A model generated the notes under the pieces. The model was not told where the DNA came from. It did no database searches and saw only the letters and a program-made list of their open reading frames with translations. The translations under genes were made by a program, and so were the position numbers. This document shows, piece by piece, positions 51,570 to 58,770 of a DNA stretch of 64,000 nucleotides. Numbering within the stretch: position 1 is the stretch's first letter; every line of letters begins with the position of its first letter. This stretch comes from G963691835 sp963691835 (GTDB lineage Bacteria; Pseudomonadota; Alphaproteobacteria; Thalassobaculales; Thalassobaculaceae): assembly GCA_963691835.1 (NCBI GenBank), contig OY829383.1:5270001-5334000 (forward strand). Reading direction: 5' to 3'.

Positions 51570-52010
51570 CTAGTTTCGGATCGCGTTGAACCAGCGTCGC
51601 GACGGCAAGATCCATCCCGATCGCCGCGCGGTCATATCATTCTGCTGCATGATCGTTTTGACCCGTCGCCGGATCTCTTCATCGGTCATGCGCCCACGCA
51701 CCTTCGCCCGATAGACGTCGACTGCCTGATCGAACTGCGCCTTCGTAACGGCATTCCGGTTCGACTTGGCCGCGCTTACGGAGAGGATCTCGCGGATCTC
51801 ATCCTCCGTTCCGCGTTGAAGCACGATCCCGCTTTCCCCCGCAGTGGACAGCATCGCGCCACGCGCCTCGTCAAGAGAGAGCCCGAACCGGGTCATCCCC
51901 TCCTGAAGGAGCCGCTTCTCGTCGTCCCGGCCAATGAACCGATTGTCCATCGCCTCAATCTTGACGAAGTCGACAAATCGGGTCTTGCCGTCACCTGGGG
52001 TCATTGCCAT
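51570..52010 (-). CDS. Unknown helical protein, single copy of the locus-specific domain
   Basis: 146 residues: a short N-terminus (FVDFVKIEAMDNR) and one ~120-residue all-helical domain (about 24-144). Landmarks are FIGRDDEKRLLQEGMTRFG, SLDEARGAML, IVLQRGTEDE, MTDEEIRRRVK and a C-terminal RRSGWILPSRRWFNAI. The same domain, colinear including the N-terminus and ending in RRGYLWRTRGWFDRI, forms the first half of the protein at 54248-55171. No family is known to me; a TerB-like or other helical fold is possible. It is minus-strand, 48 bp upstream of the mitofilin-like gene, and starts with ATG at 52008-52010. Confidence 0.6.
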   Translation of the reverse strand: MAMTPGDGKTRFVDFVKIEAMDNRFIGRDDEKRLLQEGMTRFGLSLDEARGAMLSTAGESGIVLQRGTEDEIREILSVSAAKSNRNAVTKAQFDQAVDVYRAKVRGRMTDEEIRRRVKTIMQQNDMTARRSGWILPSRRWFNAIRN

Positions 52011-52261
52011 TCAACCCAGTTCCGCAATTGATCTTTCCGGAGGCCCCGTCTGACGGTGCGTCGTGAGAATTGTCCAAAGTGGCTATTAATTCAAGGCGTT
52101 TGCGATGCAGCGTTCGATTCTCTCCTTGATCCTGCAAGAAGAAACCAAATGCGCTCCCGCGTCGCAACACGATCGCATGACCAAGCCGGGGGATGCCGAT
52201 TGGCGATTGGCCGCTGGAAACGACCATGCGATACTCAGGGAGAATTGGATCGGAGGTTGAT
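52011..52261. promoter_or_regulatory. Divergent promoter region in the unusual locus
   Basis: 251 bp between the minus-strand domain protein and the plus-strand glycine-zipper protein. It is AT-richer than the genes and holds the promoters of two divergent transcription units of the locus. I see no strong operator palindrome and no small coding frame with good codon character. Confidence 0.4.
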
Positions 52262-52711
52262 ATGACTTCGTTTGTCCTGCGCGGATGCGCCATGGCGTTG
52301 ATGTGCCTTACCCTGTTTGCCGCGCCCGCCAGCGCGCAGCAGGCGACAACCGATACTCAGGCCACAGACACCCAAGCGACAGAGGCCACTGCGGACTCCT
52401 CAATCGTGTCCAAGCAGCAGGTCGAGGAACTTCAGGCCACAATTGAGAGCCTCCGGAGCCAGATCGCAGAGATGGGCCGGGAAGCCGGAACCTCCGCCAA
52501 GGCTTGGTTTGACAGCGAAGAGCAGATGTCCTTTACGCCCGAGCAGCTTGCCGCCATCGCCGTCGGGGCAGCCGCAGGTGCGGTGGCCGTGGACGCGCTC
52601 GGCGGAGGAGGACTTGCATCGCTGACCGGCGCGATCGTCGGAGGTATTGCCGGACACTGGGTCGTCACAGCACCTCCACCGGCCGACGCGCCCGCCGAGC
52701 CCAAGAACTGA
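52262..52711 (+). CDS. Secreted glycine-zipper protein
   Basis: 149 residues. A signal peptide (MALMCLTLFAAPASA, cut before QQA) precedes a Thr/Asp/Ala-rich linker, a short coiled coil (VEELQATIESLRSQIAEMG) and a glycine-zipper segment AVGAAAGAVAVDALGGGG plus SLTGAIVGGIAGHW that resembles the Gly-zipper 2TM motif of outer-membrane and periplasmic lipoproteins. The tail is Pro-rich. The ATG at 52262 has GGAGG at the right distance. Only a 50-bp gap separates it from the next unknown gene. It may be a pore or an assembly subunit in the envelope; this is inference. Confidence 0.65.
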   Translation: MTSFVLRGCAMALMCLTLFAAPASAQQATTDTQATDTQATEATADSSIVSKQQVEELQATIESLRSQIAEMGREAGTSAKAWFDSEEQMSFTPEQLAAIAVGAAAGAVAVDALGGGGLASLTGAIVGGIAGHWVVTAPPPADAPAEPKN

Positions 52712-52761
52712 GGCCACTCTTTCTGCGGCCTCTCGAGACTCACCGAACGGTCGAGACGCGT

Positions 52762-53736
52762 ATGAGGCGCCCGAGGGCGGCATTGTATCTCGTCGTCGCG
52801 GTCGTGGTTCCGCTGGCTTTCTCGCCGCTTTCCGCGGCAGGCATTGGTTCGGATAAAGACCTGTACCGGGCTTCCGTCGCAACGGCGGCGGAACAGGTAC
52901 GCACGGACGATGCGGCGCTAGCGCGCATCCGTGCTGCCGGACGCGAGAGCTTGCGGGCGGGTGTTCAGGACGTTTACCGGAATGTCGAAAGCCGGGTACC
53001 GGAGTACGGCGATTGGGTCTACGGCTGGCTGACCAGCCTTTGGACAAGTGCCGAAATCGCCGCCGTGGCGGTCACCGGTGTCGCTACGGCACTGGCGGAC
53101 GGCGCAGAACCGCCGCTGGACCGGGCCGAGCGCCTCGTAACCGAAAGTGTTCATGCTTCTTTCGAAGAGATCGTCCTTCGGCCGGATGAAACCCGGGCTC
53201 AACTCCAGGACCGCTGGTCCCGCGCGATCTCCCTCACACAAGCGACAGCCGTTGGGACGCGTCTTCAATTGCCGCTGCCTCCGCCTTTTCCAGGGGACCG
53301 GATCGACCAGGAATTGGCGGACGCCCGCTCTGAAACCGTGCTTGTGCGGACCGTCCGGCCAATGGGTGCCCGGGTGCTCAGCCTTGCGGTACGGTTCGGC
53401 ACGGCAACTTCCTTGGGGGCGATGGCGGCCCCATCGGTGGCTGCATCTTCCGCCATCGCCGATTACATTCTGACTTCGGTGATTGCTGCCGGTGCGGTTT
53501 GGGGAGCCGATTGGTCGGTGAACGCCATCGATTCAGCTCTGCACCGGGACGCATTTGAGGACGAACTCCGCCAGTCGGTGCATTTACAGGCGGTGGAAAC
53601 CGAACGCCGGCTCGAAGCCGCACTCGATCAATGGATCGATGGGGCTACTTTGGGGGCAGGGCCCGAAGGTGATGCGCCTAAGGTCATCCGCATCAAAACC
53701 GGGGCGACGTCCAATATTCTGTCAGGGACTCGCTGA
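52762..53736 (+). CDS. Unknown exported membrane protein
   Basis: 324 residues. The N-terminal hydrophobic segment (LYLVVAVVVPLAFSPLSAA) could be a signal peptide or anchor, and a second hydrophobic region (about 220-265, SSAIADYILTSVIAAGAVWG) lies towards the C-terminus. The region between is helical and contains WVYGWLTSLWTSAEI. No family or catalytic motif is seen. It is the middle gene of three co-directional plus-strand genes in the locus (52262, 52762, 53792) and is flanked by minus-strand genes. Likely an integral or peripheral inner-membrane component facing the periplasm. Confidence 0.62.
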   Translation: MRRPRAALYLVVAVVVPLAFSPLSAAGIGSDKDLYRASVATAAEQVRTDDAALARIRAAGRESLRAGVQDVYRNVESRVPEYGDWVYGWLTSLWTSAEIAAVAVTGVATALADGAEPPLDRAERLVTESVHASFEEIVLRPDETRAQLQDRWSRAISLTQATAVGTRLQLPLPPPFPGDRIDQELADARSETVLVRTVRPMGARVLSLAVRFGTATSLGAMAAPSVAASSAIADYILTSVIAAGAVWGADWSVNAIDSALHRDAFEDELRQSVHLQAVETERRLEAALDQWIDGATLGAGPEGDAPKVIRIKTGATSNILSGTR

Positions 53737-53791
53737 ACGGCCTGTCTCACGCTACATTGGCGTTTGCTGACCGTCACCACGGGCTAAAGCC

Positions 53792-54208
53792 ATGGGATCA
53801 CATCGCGAGTTTGGACTGCTGAGCCTTGTGGCGCGCTGGCTTTTGTCAGTGTTCCTGGTTTTTGCCGCCTATAATGCCAGCGGCTACTCCTACTACCACT
53901 GGCTCATCGATACCGAAGCCGGCAATTGGATCTTCAAGTTCACGGTCGGCACCGGGCTTGCCTTCTGGCTCTGGGTCGTCTTCGACATCACAAGACGGTC
54001 CCTCCATCCCACCGGCTTCGTACTGATCGCCGCGTTTTGCGGGTTCGCCACCTGGTACCTGGTGGATGAGGGTTATGTCACGATCCGCAATCAGGATGAG
54101 TTGACGACCCTGGTGCAGTTCGCGGTGGTCGGACTGTTGACCGTTGGCCTGTCTTATTCCCACGTCCACTATCGTCTGGGCGGCGTGAAGCAGATCGAGC
54201 AGACCTGA
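53792..54208 (+). CDS. Small membrane protein, DUF6524-like
   Basis: 138 residues with four predicted membrane helices. The first reads LVARWLLSVFLVFAAYN and is followed by the conserved NASGYSYYHWL loop, a pattern I associate with DUF6524 membrane proteins of proteobacteria. Three later hydrophobic stretches occur, and the tail is polar. It is 55 bp after the preceding gene on the same strand and convergent with the NTF2-fused domain protein. Function unknown; the DUF number is from memory. Confidence 0.6.
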   Translation: MGSHREFGLLSLVARWLLSVFLVFAAYNASGYSYYHWLIDTEAGNWIFKFTVGTGLAFWLWVVFDITRRSLHPTGFVLIAAFCGFATWYLVDEGYVTIRNQDELTTLVQFAVVGLLTVGLSYSHVHYRLGGVKQIEQT

Positions 54209-54247
54209 TCGGCCGTCCCGTTACCGGGTCATGACGAAGAGGCGTGC

Positions 54248-55171
54248 TTAGGCTTGTGGAGCCGGTGCGGCAGGTCGGTTCATTGCCGGCAACTCTGAGG
54301 AGTGGTGCTGCAGGATTTGCCAAGCCCCGGACGGATCCCGCCGAAGGACGTAGGTGAACCGCGCAGGTGTCACGGTCCGGCCGGGACCATTCGGCCCGCC
54401 CGCTTGTTGGGGTGAGGCATCCCACTCGAACGTGTAAAGACCGCTTGCGGACACCAGGAACCTGTCCGAGACGATGAAGGGTTCTGCCCATTGGACCGTG
54501 ATGTTCTGGTTGGACAGAAATCGGGTGAAGTACGGCCTGAGACCTTCGCGCGTCTGATAAGGCGTGGGCGACACGGTCGCCAGCAGGACCGCCTGGGGAT
54601 CATAAAGCGGGAGGACCCGGTCCACGACGCCGGACGAAACGGCCCGCCCCCAGCTTTCCAGGAATGCCACGATCTCTGCGCGTGCCGCAGGCTGCAAGGA
54701 AACGTCGGCCGGCGGGGCGACGGCAGGCCCCACCAGCTCGGCGCGCGGTCCGGTTGATGGTGTCTCCGCCGGGATCCGGTCGAACCAGCCGCGGGTTCGC
54801 CAGAGGTAGCCGCGGCGCGCAGGGATCAGCCCACGCCGTTCCACAATCGACTTCAGCCGGCTGCGGATCTGGGGATCGGTCAACTGCCGTTCTGTCCGCC
54901 GACCGTAGAGCGAGACGCCCTGTTCGAATACGGCAGGCGTGAGACGGCCTCGAGGCCCCGCAGCCGCGGCAACAAAGTCGCCAACCTCGCGATCAATGTC
55001 GCGTTGCAGGATCAGCCGCTGGCCGCTGGCGGCGGAACGCAAAGACGCGTCCGCCTGCTCAAGCGACATGCCGTAGCGGCCCGTCCCGGCCCGGAGAAGC
55101 GCCTGCTCCTCGTCGGTACCGACCATACGGCCGTTGATCCCTTGTGCCCGAACGAGATCCTCGAATGCCAT
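54248..55171 (-). CDS. Locus-specific helical domain fused to an NTF2/SgcJ-CaMKII-AD-like domain
   Basis: 307 residues from the ATG at 55169-55171. Residues about 15-134 are the same unnamed domain as in the 146-residue protein at 51570-52010: VGTDEEQALLRAGTGRYG, LILQRDIDREV, LTDPQIRSRLKSI and RRGYLWRTRGWFDRI. A ~35-residue linker leads to a C-terminal NTF2-like domain with FLESWGRAVSSG, VLPLYDPQAVLLATVS and the closing WQILQHHSSELP. That ending matches the CaMKII association/SgcJ-type small-molecule or assembly domain. No signal peptide. Possibly a multimerising adaptor; function unknown. Confidence 0.7.
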   Translation of the reverse strand: MAFEDLVRAQGINGRMVGTDEEQALLRAGTGRYGMSLEQADASLRSAASGQRLILQRDIDREVGDFVAAAAGPRGRLTPAVFEQGVSLYGRRTERQLTDPQIRSRLKSIVERRGLIPARRGYLWRTRGWFDRIPAETPSTGPRAELVGPAVAPPADVSLQPAARAEIVAFLESWGRAVSSGVVDRVLPLYDPQAVLLATVSPTPYQTREGLRPYFTRFLSNQNITVQWAEPFIVSDRFLVSASGLYTFEWDASPQQAGGPNGPGRTVTPARFTYVLRRDPSGAWQILQHHSSELPAMNRPAAPAPQA

Positions 55172-55415
55172 ATCCTGTCGTCCCGGTCCTCTAGAGAAAG
55201 ATCGCCAAACACCAGAATTCAAACTATGTCGGCGCTTAGTATTAATCATCCTCCAAGACGCTGTTAAGCGACGCGTTGGCGAATCTTTCCCCGAGCTAAA
55301 TCATGACGGGGCTCAACTCGGCGTGCTTTTGATCAGCGTCATTACGGCGGCGGACTATGTCAGTCTCCCACAGTGTTCGCAACCGTTGGGGAGCCTGCCC
55401 GTAGCGAATACGCCC

Positions 55416-56972
55416 TTAAAACGTCTGTTCCAAACGTTCAGACACATACTTGAACTCGATCAGCGTCAAAACTGACTGCCAGACCAGGACAAAGGACATA
55501 CCCCAAATCAGGGCCTTGGCGATCGCGTCATTGATATCAAGAACGGTTAGCTTTGGCCGATATCCGAAATACAGCGCGATGAGCGCTGCCCCCGTGATCG
55601 AAGGAATGGCTTTCACAGCGATCCAATCGACGCCGACCATCATGAAATGACCCGGTGGCCAGAGCCGCTGCAGGAATTGATCCCGCCACATGTAGGTGGA
55701 GTTCTCAGGGAATATGAAAGACCACGTGATCATGGCGAACCACGCAGTGATGCAGACCGATGCCGCCACGAGCACGATTGACGCCACCACCGAGGCCAGC
55801 AGCACGTTGGCCGACAGATAGACGTCGTGGGGGATGTTCAGATTCCGCATCGCCTTGATCTGATCGGAGTAGACCTTCTGCCCGATGTCGGAGCAGATCA
55901 GCGAGGCGTTCCGGGTGGTTATCAGGATCGCCGTCACCAACGGCGCCATCACCCGGATCTCCGCAAAAGCGACACCGGCCAGGGCGTCCGAATGGATCAC
56001 CGGCATCAGCAGATCCCGGAACGGCAGGTACATGAAGATGAACCATGTCGTCACGAAGCCGATGATCACGCTGCCGAGCGCCACAAACAGCAACGACGAC
56101 GGCGCGAAACAGAGTTGCCAGACGTATCCGACAAAGAACCGCAGCATCCACGTCCATTGCCAAGCCAGAGATGCCGACGGCAACTCCCCCCGCCACCATC
56201 CCAGCGCTGGTTTCGGCAAGGCGTGCACATGATCGCCGGGCATCTCCTCCGCCCGGTCAACGGCGGCGCGCTCCAGGTGGGCTTCAATTGCCGCCTCCGA
56301 CGCCGGCAGGGTCACCAGCGTCCGGGCGGCCGGGTCAATGGCCAGCGCGCGGTCCGCCAGATCAATGAAATGGCGGAAGTGATGGGCGATGATGACGACG
56401 GGCGTGCCCAATTCCGAAGCGATGTCGGCGACCAGCCGGGCGAGCTTTCCGGATGCCACCACATCCAGACCTGAGTTCGGCTCGTCGAGGAAGAGTACCG
56501 GGCGATTGGCCAACAGCGTCCGTGCAATCGCGACCCGCTGCCGCTGACCGCCCGAACACGCATTGACGGACCGGCCCCGGTCGATCCCCACAAGGAGCTG
56601 GTCGATCGCCTCGGTAAAGCGCGGATCAAGCCGCTCATTGTGTTCCGACGCTATCGCGAGATTCTCGGCAACGGTGAGATTGTCGAACAGGGCGAAGTTC
56701 TGAAACACCACACCGCCGACCGTCGCCCGCTCCTCGGAGAGATCGTAATCCTCGCCCTCGAAACTGATCCGGCCTGAAACGTCCCAAGTGCCTTCAAGCG
56801 CACCGGATAGAAGGTTTACGAGCGTGGACTTGCCAGAACCGCTGGGGCCTGCCAGCAAAATGATCTCGCCTTCCCCCAAGCTGAACGAGACATCCTCAAG
56901 CAGGATCTCGCCATCCTCATGGGCAATAGCGAGATCGTTGACCTCGACAACGGGCAGTTCGGATCCAGTCAT
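55416..56972 (-). CDS. Single-chain ABC transporter: ATPase fused to an MlaE-like permease
   Basis: 518 residues. An N-terminal nucleotide-binding domain has Walker A GPSGSGKST (42-50), Q-loop VVFQN, signature CSGGQRQR (139-146, Cys in place of Leu), Walker B VLFLDEP (159-165) and switch His197/198. About residue 275 starts a permease with 5-6 helices resembling MlaE: GYVWQLCFAPSSLLFVALGS, a 'coupling-helix' region QIKAMRNLNIPHDVYL and a hydrophobic end. Normally MlaF (ATPase) and MlaE (permease) are separate proteins moving phospholipids between membranes. A fused chain is unusual. It overlaps the next gene by 4 bp, and the usual MCE-domain MlaD is not seen. Confidence 0.78.
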   Translation of the reverse strand: MTGSELPVVEVNDLAIAHEDGEILLEDVSFSLGEGEIILLAGPSGSGKSTLVNLLSGALEGTWDVSGRISFEGEDYDLSEERATVGGVVFQNFALFDNLTVAENLAIASEHNERLDPRFTEAIDQLLVGIDRGRSVNACSGGQRQRVAIARTLLANRPVLFLDEPNSGLDVVASGKLARLVADIASELGTPVVIIAHHFRHFIDLADRALAIDPAARTLVTLPASEAAIEAHLERAAVDRAEEMPGDHVHALPKPALGWWRGELPSASLAWQWTWMLRFFVGYVWQLCFAPSSLLFVALGSVIIGFVTTWFIFMYLPFRDLLMPVIHSDALAGVAFAEIRVMAPLVTAILITTRNASLICSDIGQKVYSDQIKAMRNLNIPHDVYLSANVLLASVVASIVLVAASVCITAWFAMITWSFIFPENSTYMWRDQFLQRLWPPGHFMMVGVDWIAVKAIPSITGAALIALYFGYRPKLTVLDINDAIAKALIWGMSFVLVWQSVLTLIEFKYVSERLEQTF

Positions 56973-58099
56973 CCCGACACCCCCCGCTCCAGCGGACGCA
57001 GCGGAACGTAACGGGCCAGGCCGCCGGGATCGACACGCTCGTAAAGCTCCGTCGGGACGACCAACGCTACAAAACGCCGCCGTGTGAGCAATACATACCG
57101 GAGCACGCGTACTGCCAGCGGATCCGGGCGCCGTGTCTCATCCCGTCCGACAACCCGATAGAACACGGACGTCGCGGTCACGGACACATCCTCCTCCAAA
57201 GCCCGCATCTCACGGCTGAAGGCCGGGTCCTCGCTCACCTCCCGCGCCAAGATTTCGAGCCTGGGATCCGCGATCAGGATATCGATCATTTTCCGGCCGG
57301 ACAGTGTCACAAGGTCCCAAGCTTCAGGCGCCTGGACCAACGCCAGCATCTCCCGGCCCAGGATTTCGAGGACTTTCGGGTCCCGAAGCACATCGATGCC
57401 CGCTTGGTTCAGGGGAGCGAGATCGATCTCGCCCTGAGCGAAGAGGCGTTTCAACTCCGCCCAGCTCGGCTGAAGGATATCAAGCACCGCCGAGCGCACC
57501 CGGGGGAGCAATAGCGGCAAGAGTTCGTCCGCAACCTGCTCACCCCGCTCGACCAACAGCGCCTCGCGCGCCGCATCCATTGCAAGGTCAATCGCCGGAT
57601 CGGACATGACCTTGGCATACGCATCCGCCACGATCTCCTTGAGCTGCGGGCGGTAGCGGTCCTGGAAAGCGGGGCTGCGCATCACGCGGAAAGTCTGGTC
57701 GCGAACCCGGTAGGCAAGGTTCCGAACGGCCAGAACGATCTCCTGCTTAGACTTCGGGGGTACCAGCGCCCAGATCGCCTTCACATCAGTTTCGACCAAC
57801 AGCACCGTCTGGTCGCGAGGGTCCGCCAACTCCAGATCGGGAAACAGCGTCAGATGAACCTCTTCGGGGCTTGAGAGGATCACCCGTCCAATGGGAAGGG
57901 CGCGCCCTTCTTCCGTCAAACGGTAAGCCGGATAGGTCGTCGGACCCTCGAAACTTCGCGTCTCGGCGGGGCGTTCATAGGGAATGGCCGGCCCGATGGT
58001 CCCGAAGATCGGCCCCCGGAACGCGTTTATGCCCAGAAGCATGAACACCAGCAGGCAAACACCGGAAACGGCAATCAAGAGAACAGGAATACGGTTCAC
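56969..58099 (-). CDS. Unknown membrane-anchored protein coupled to the fused ABC transporter
   Basis: 376 residues from a GTG at 58097-58099. One N-terminal TM helix (ALLIAVSGVCLLVFMLLG-like, about 5-22) anchors a periplasmic domain of ~350 residues without MCE-type motifs, mostly helical with repeated acidic/leucine stretches. FEGPTTYPAYRLTEEGRALPIG is a beta segment near the start. The 4-bp overlap with the MlaE-like ABC gene shows translational coupling, so it probably replaces MlaD as the transporter's periplasmic partner or regulates it. No family recognised. Confidence 0.65.
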   Translation of the reverse strand: MNRIPVLLIAVSGVCLLVFMLLGINAFRGPIFGTIGPAIPYERPAETRSFEGPTTYPAYRLTEEGRALPIGRVILSSPEEVHLTLFPDLELADPRDQTVLLVETDVKAIWALVPPKSKQEIVLAVRNLAYRVRDQTFRVMRSPAFQDRYRPQLKEIVADAYAKVMSDPAIDLAMDAAREALLVERGEQVADELLPLLLPRVRSAVLDILQPSWAELKRLFAQGEIDLAPLNQAGIDVLRDPKVLEILGREMLALVQAPEAWDLVTLSGRKMIDILIADPRLEILAREVSEDPAFSREMRALEEDVSVTATSVFYRVVGRDETRRPDPLAVRVLRYVLLTRRRFVALVVPTELYERVDPGGLARYVPLRPLERGVSG

Positions 58100-58178
58100 G
58101 GAGACCTCGGCAATCGGTCACAAGGGCCGGCGCGAAACGGCGCCCCGCACGGTGCTCGAAACGGGCGAACTGGTTAGA

Positions 58179-58631
58179 TCACGGCTCCTCCGAGCCGATC
58201 AACCCCCGATCGGGCTTGGGGGCCATCGTCAGCACAGGCCCGGACATCCGCACAGCCTCACGGCGTTCGGAGAGGCGCGTCTCAAGACTTTCCAGCAGCG
58301 TCATGAAATCCCGGTTGTCGTGGAAGCTCATGAACACCGAATTCCAAAGGAAGCCGTCGTGGCGCACGTCTCCCGTCGGCGTCGGCCCGCCGGCCGTCTG
58401 CAGGATCAGGAGGGATGGCAGAAAAATGCCCTCAACAATGTTGAAGCCGGAGATGCTGTCGATCGGAACGATGGACTCCCCCGTGGCCCCCTCAAACCCG
58501 AGGAGCTCGAGGATATGCGCCACGACACCGGTCCGCTCGATCCGGACCACGGTCTCGTGCAGCTCAATCCGGCCCGCGAAACCGGTCGCAGCCGCGATCA
58601 CACCATGGGATGTAAATGCCTCGGACCCCAT
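58179..58631 (-). CDS. PH-domain-like protein
   Basis: 150 residues predicted mostly beta with one C-terminal helix, the plan of small bacterial PH-like domains: GRIELHETVVRIERTGVVA opens the first strands, ISGFNIVEGIFLPSLLILQT and GFLWNSVFMSFHDN are central strands, and FMTLLESLETRLSERREAV is the closing helix. This resembles the bPH/SHOCT-associated group, but sequence identity is too low for certainty. It is minus-strand, starting with ATG at 58629-58631, 79 bp upstream of the transporter-coupled protein. It might bind a lipid head group or peptide at the membrane. Confidence 0.55.
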   Translation of the reverse strand: MGSEAFTSHGVIAAATGFAGRIELHETVVRIERTGVVAHILELLGFEGATGESIVPIDSISGFNIVEGIFLPSLLILQTAGGPTPTGDVRHDGFLWNSVFMSFHDNRDFMTLLESLETRLSERREAVRMSGPVLTMAPKPDRGLIGSEEP

Positions 58632-58770
58632 CTTTACGCCTTGCCGTTTGCTCTTTCCGTCACACCGTTTTCATTGTTGTGCGATACTACATCCGAGCAT
58701 CAACTTGACACCATGTTGCGACGCGGCATCATCGGTCTGATACGGGCGTTCTTTTTGCGGGAGAATAGAC

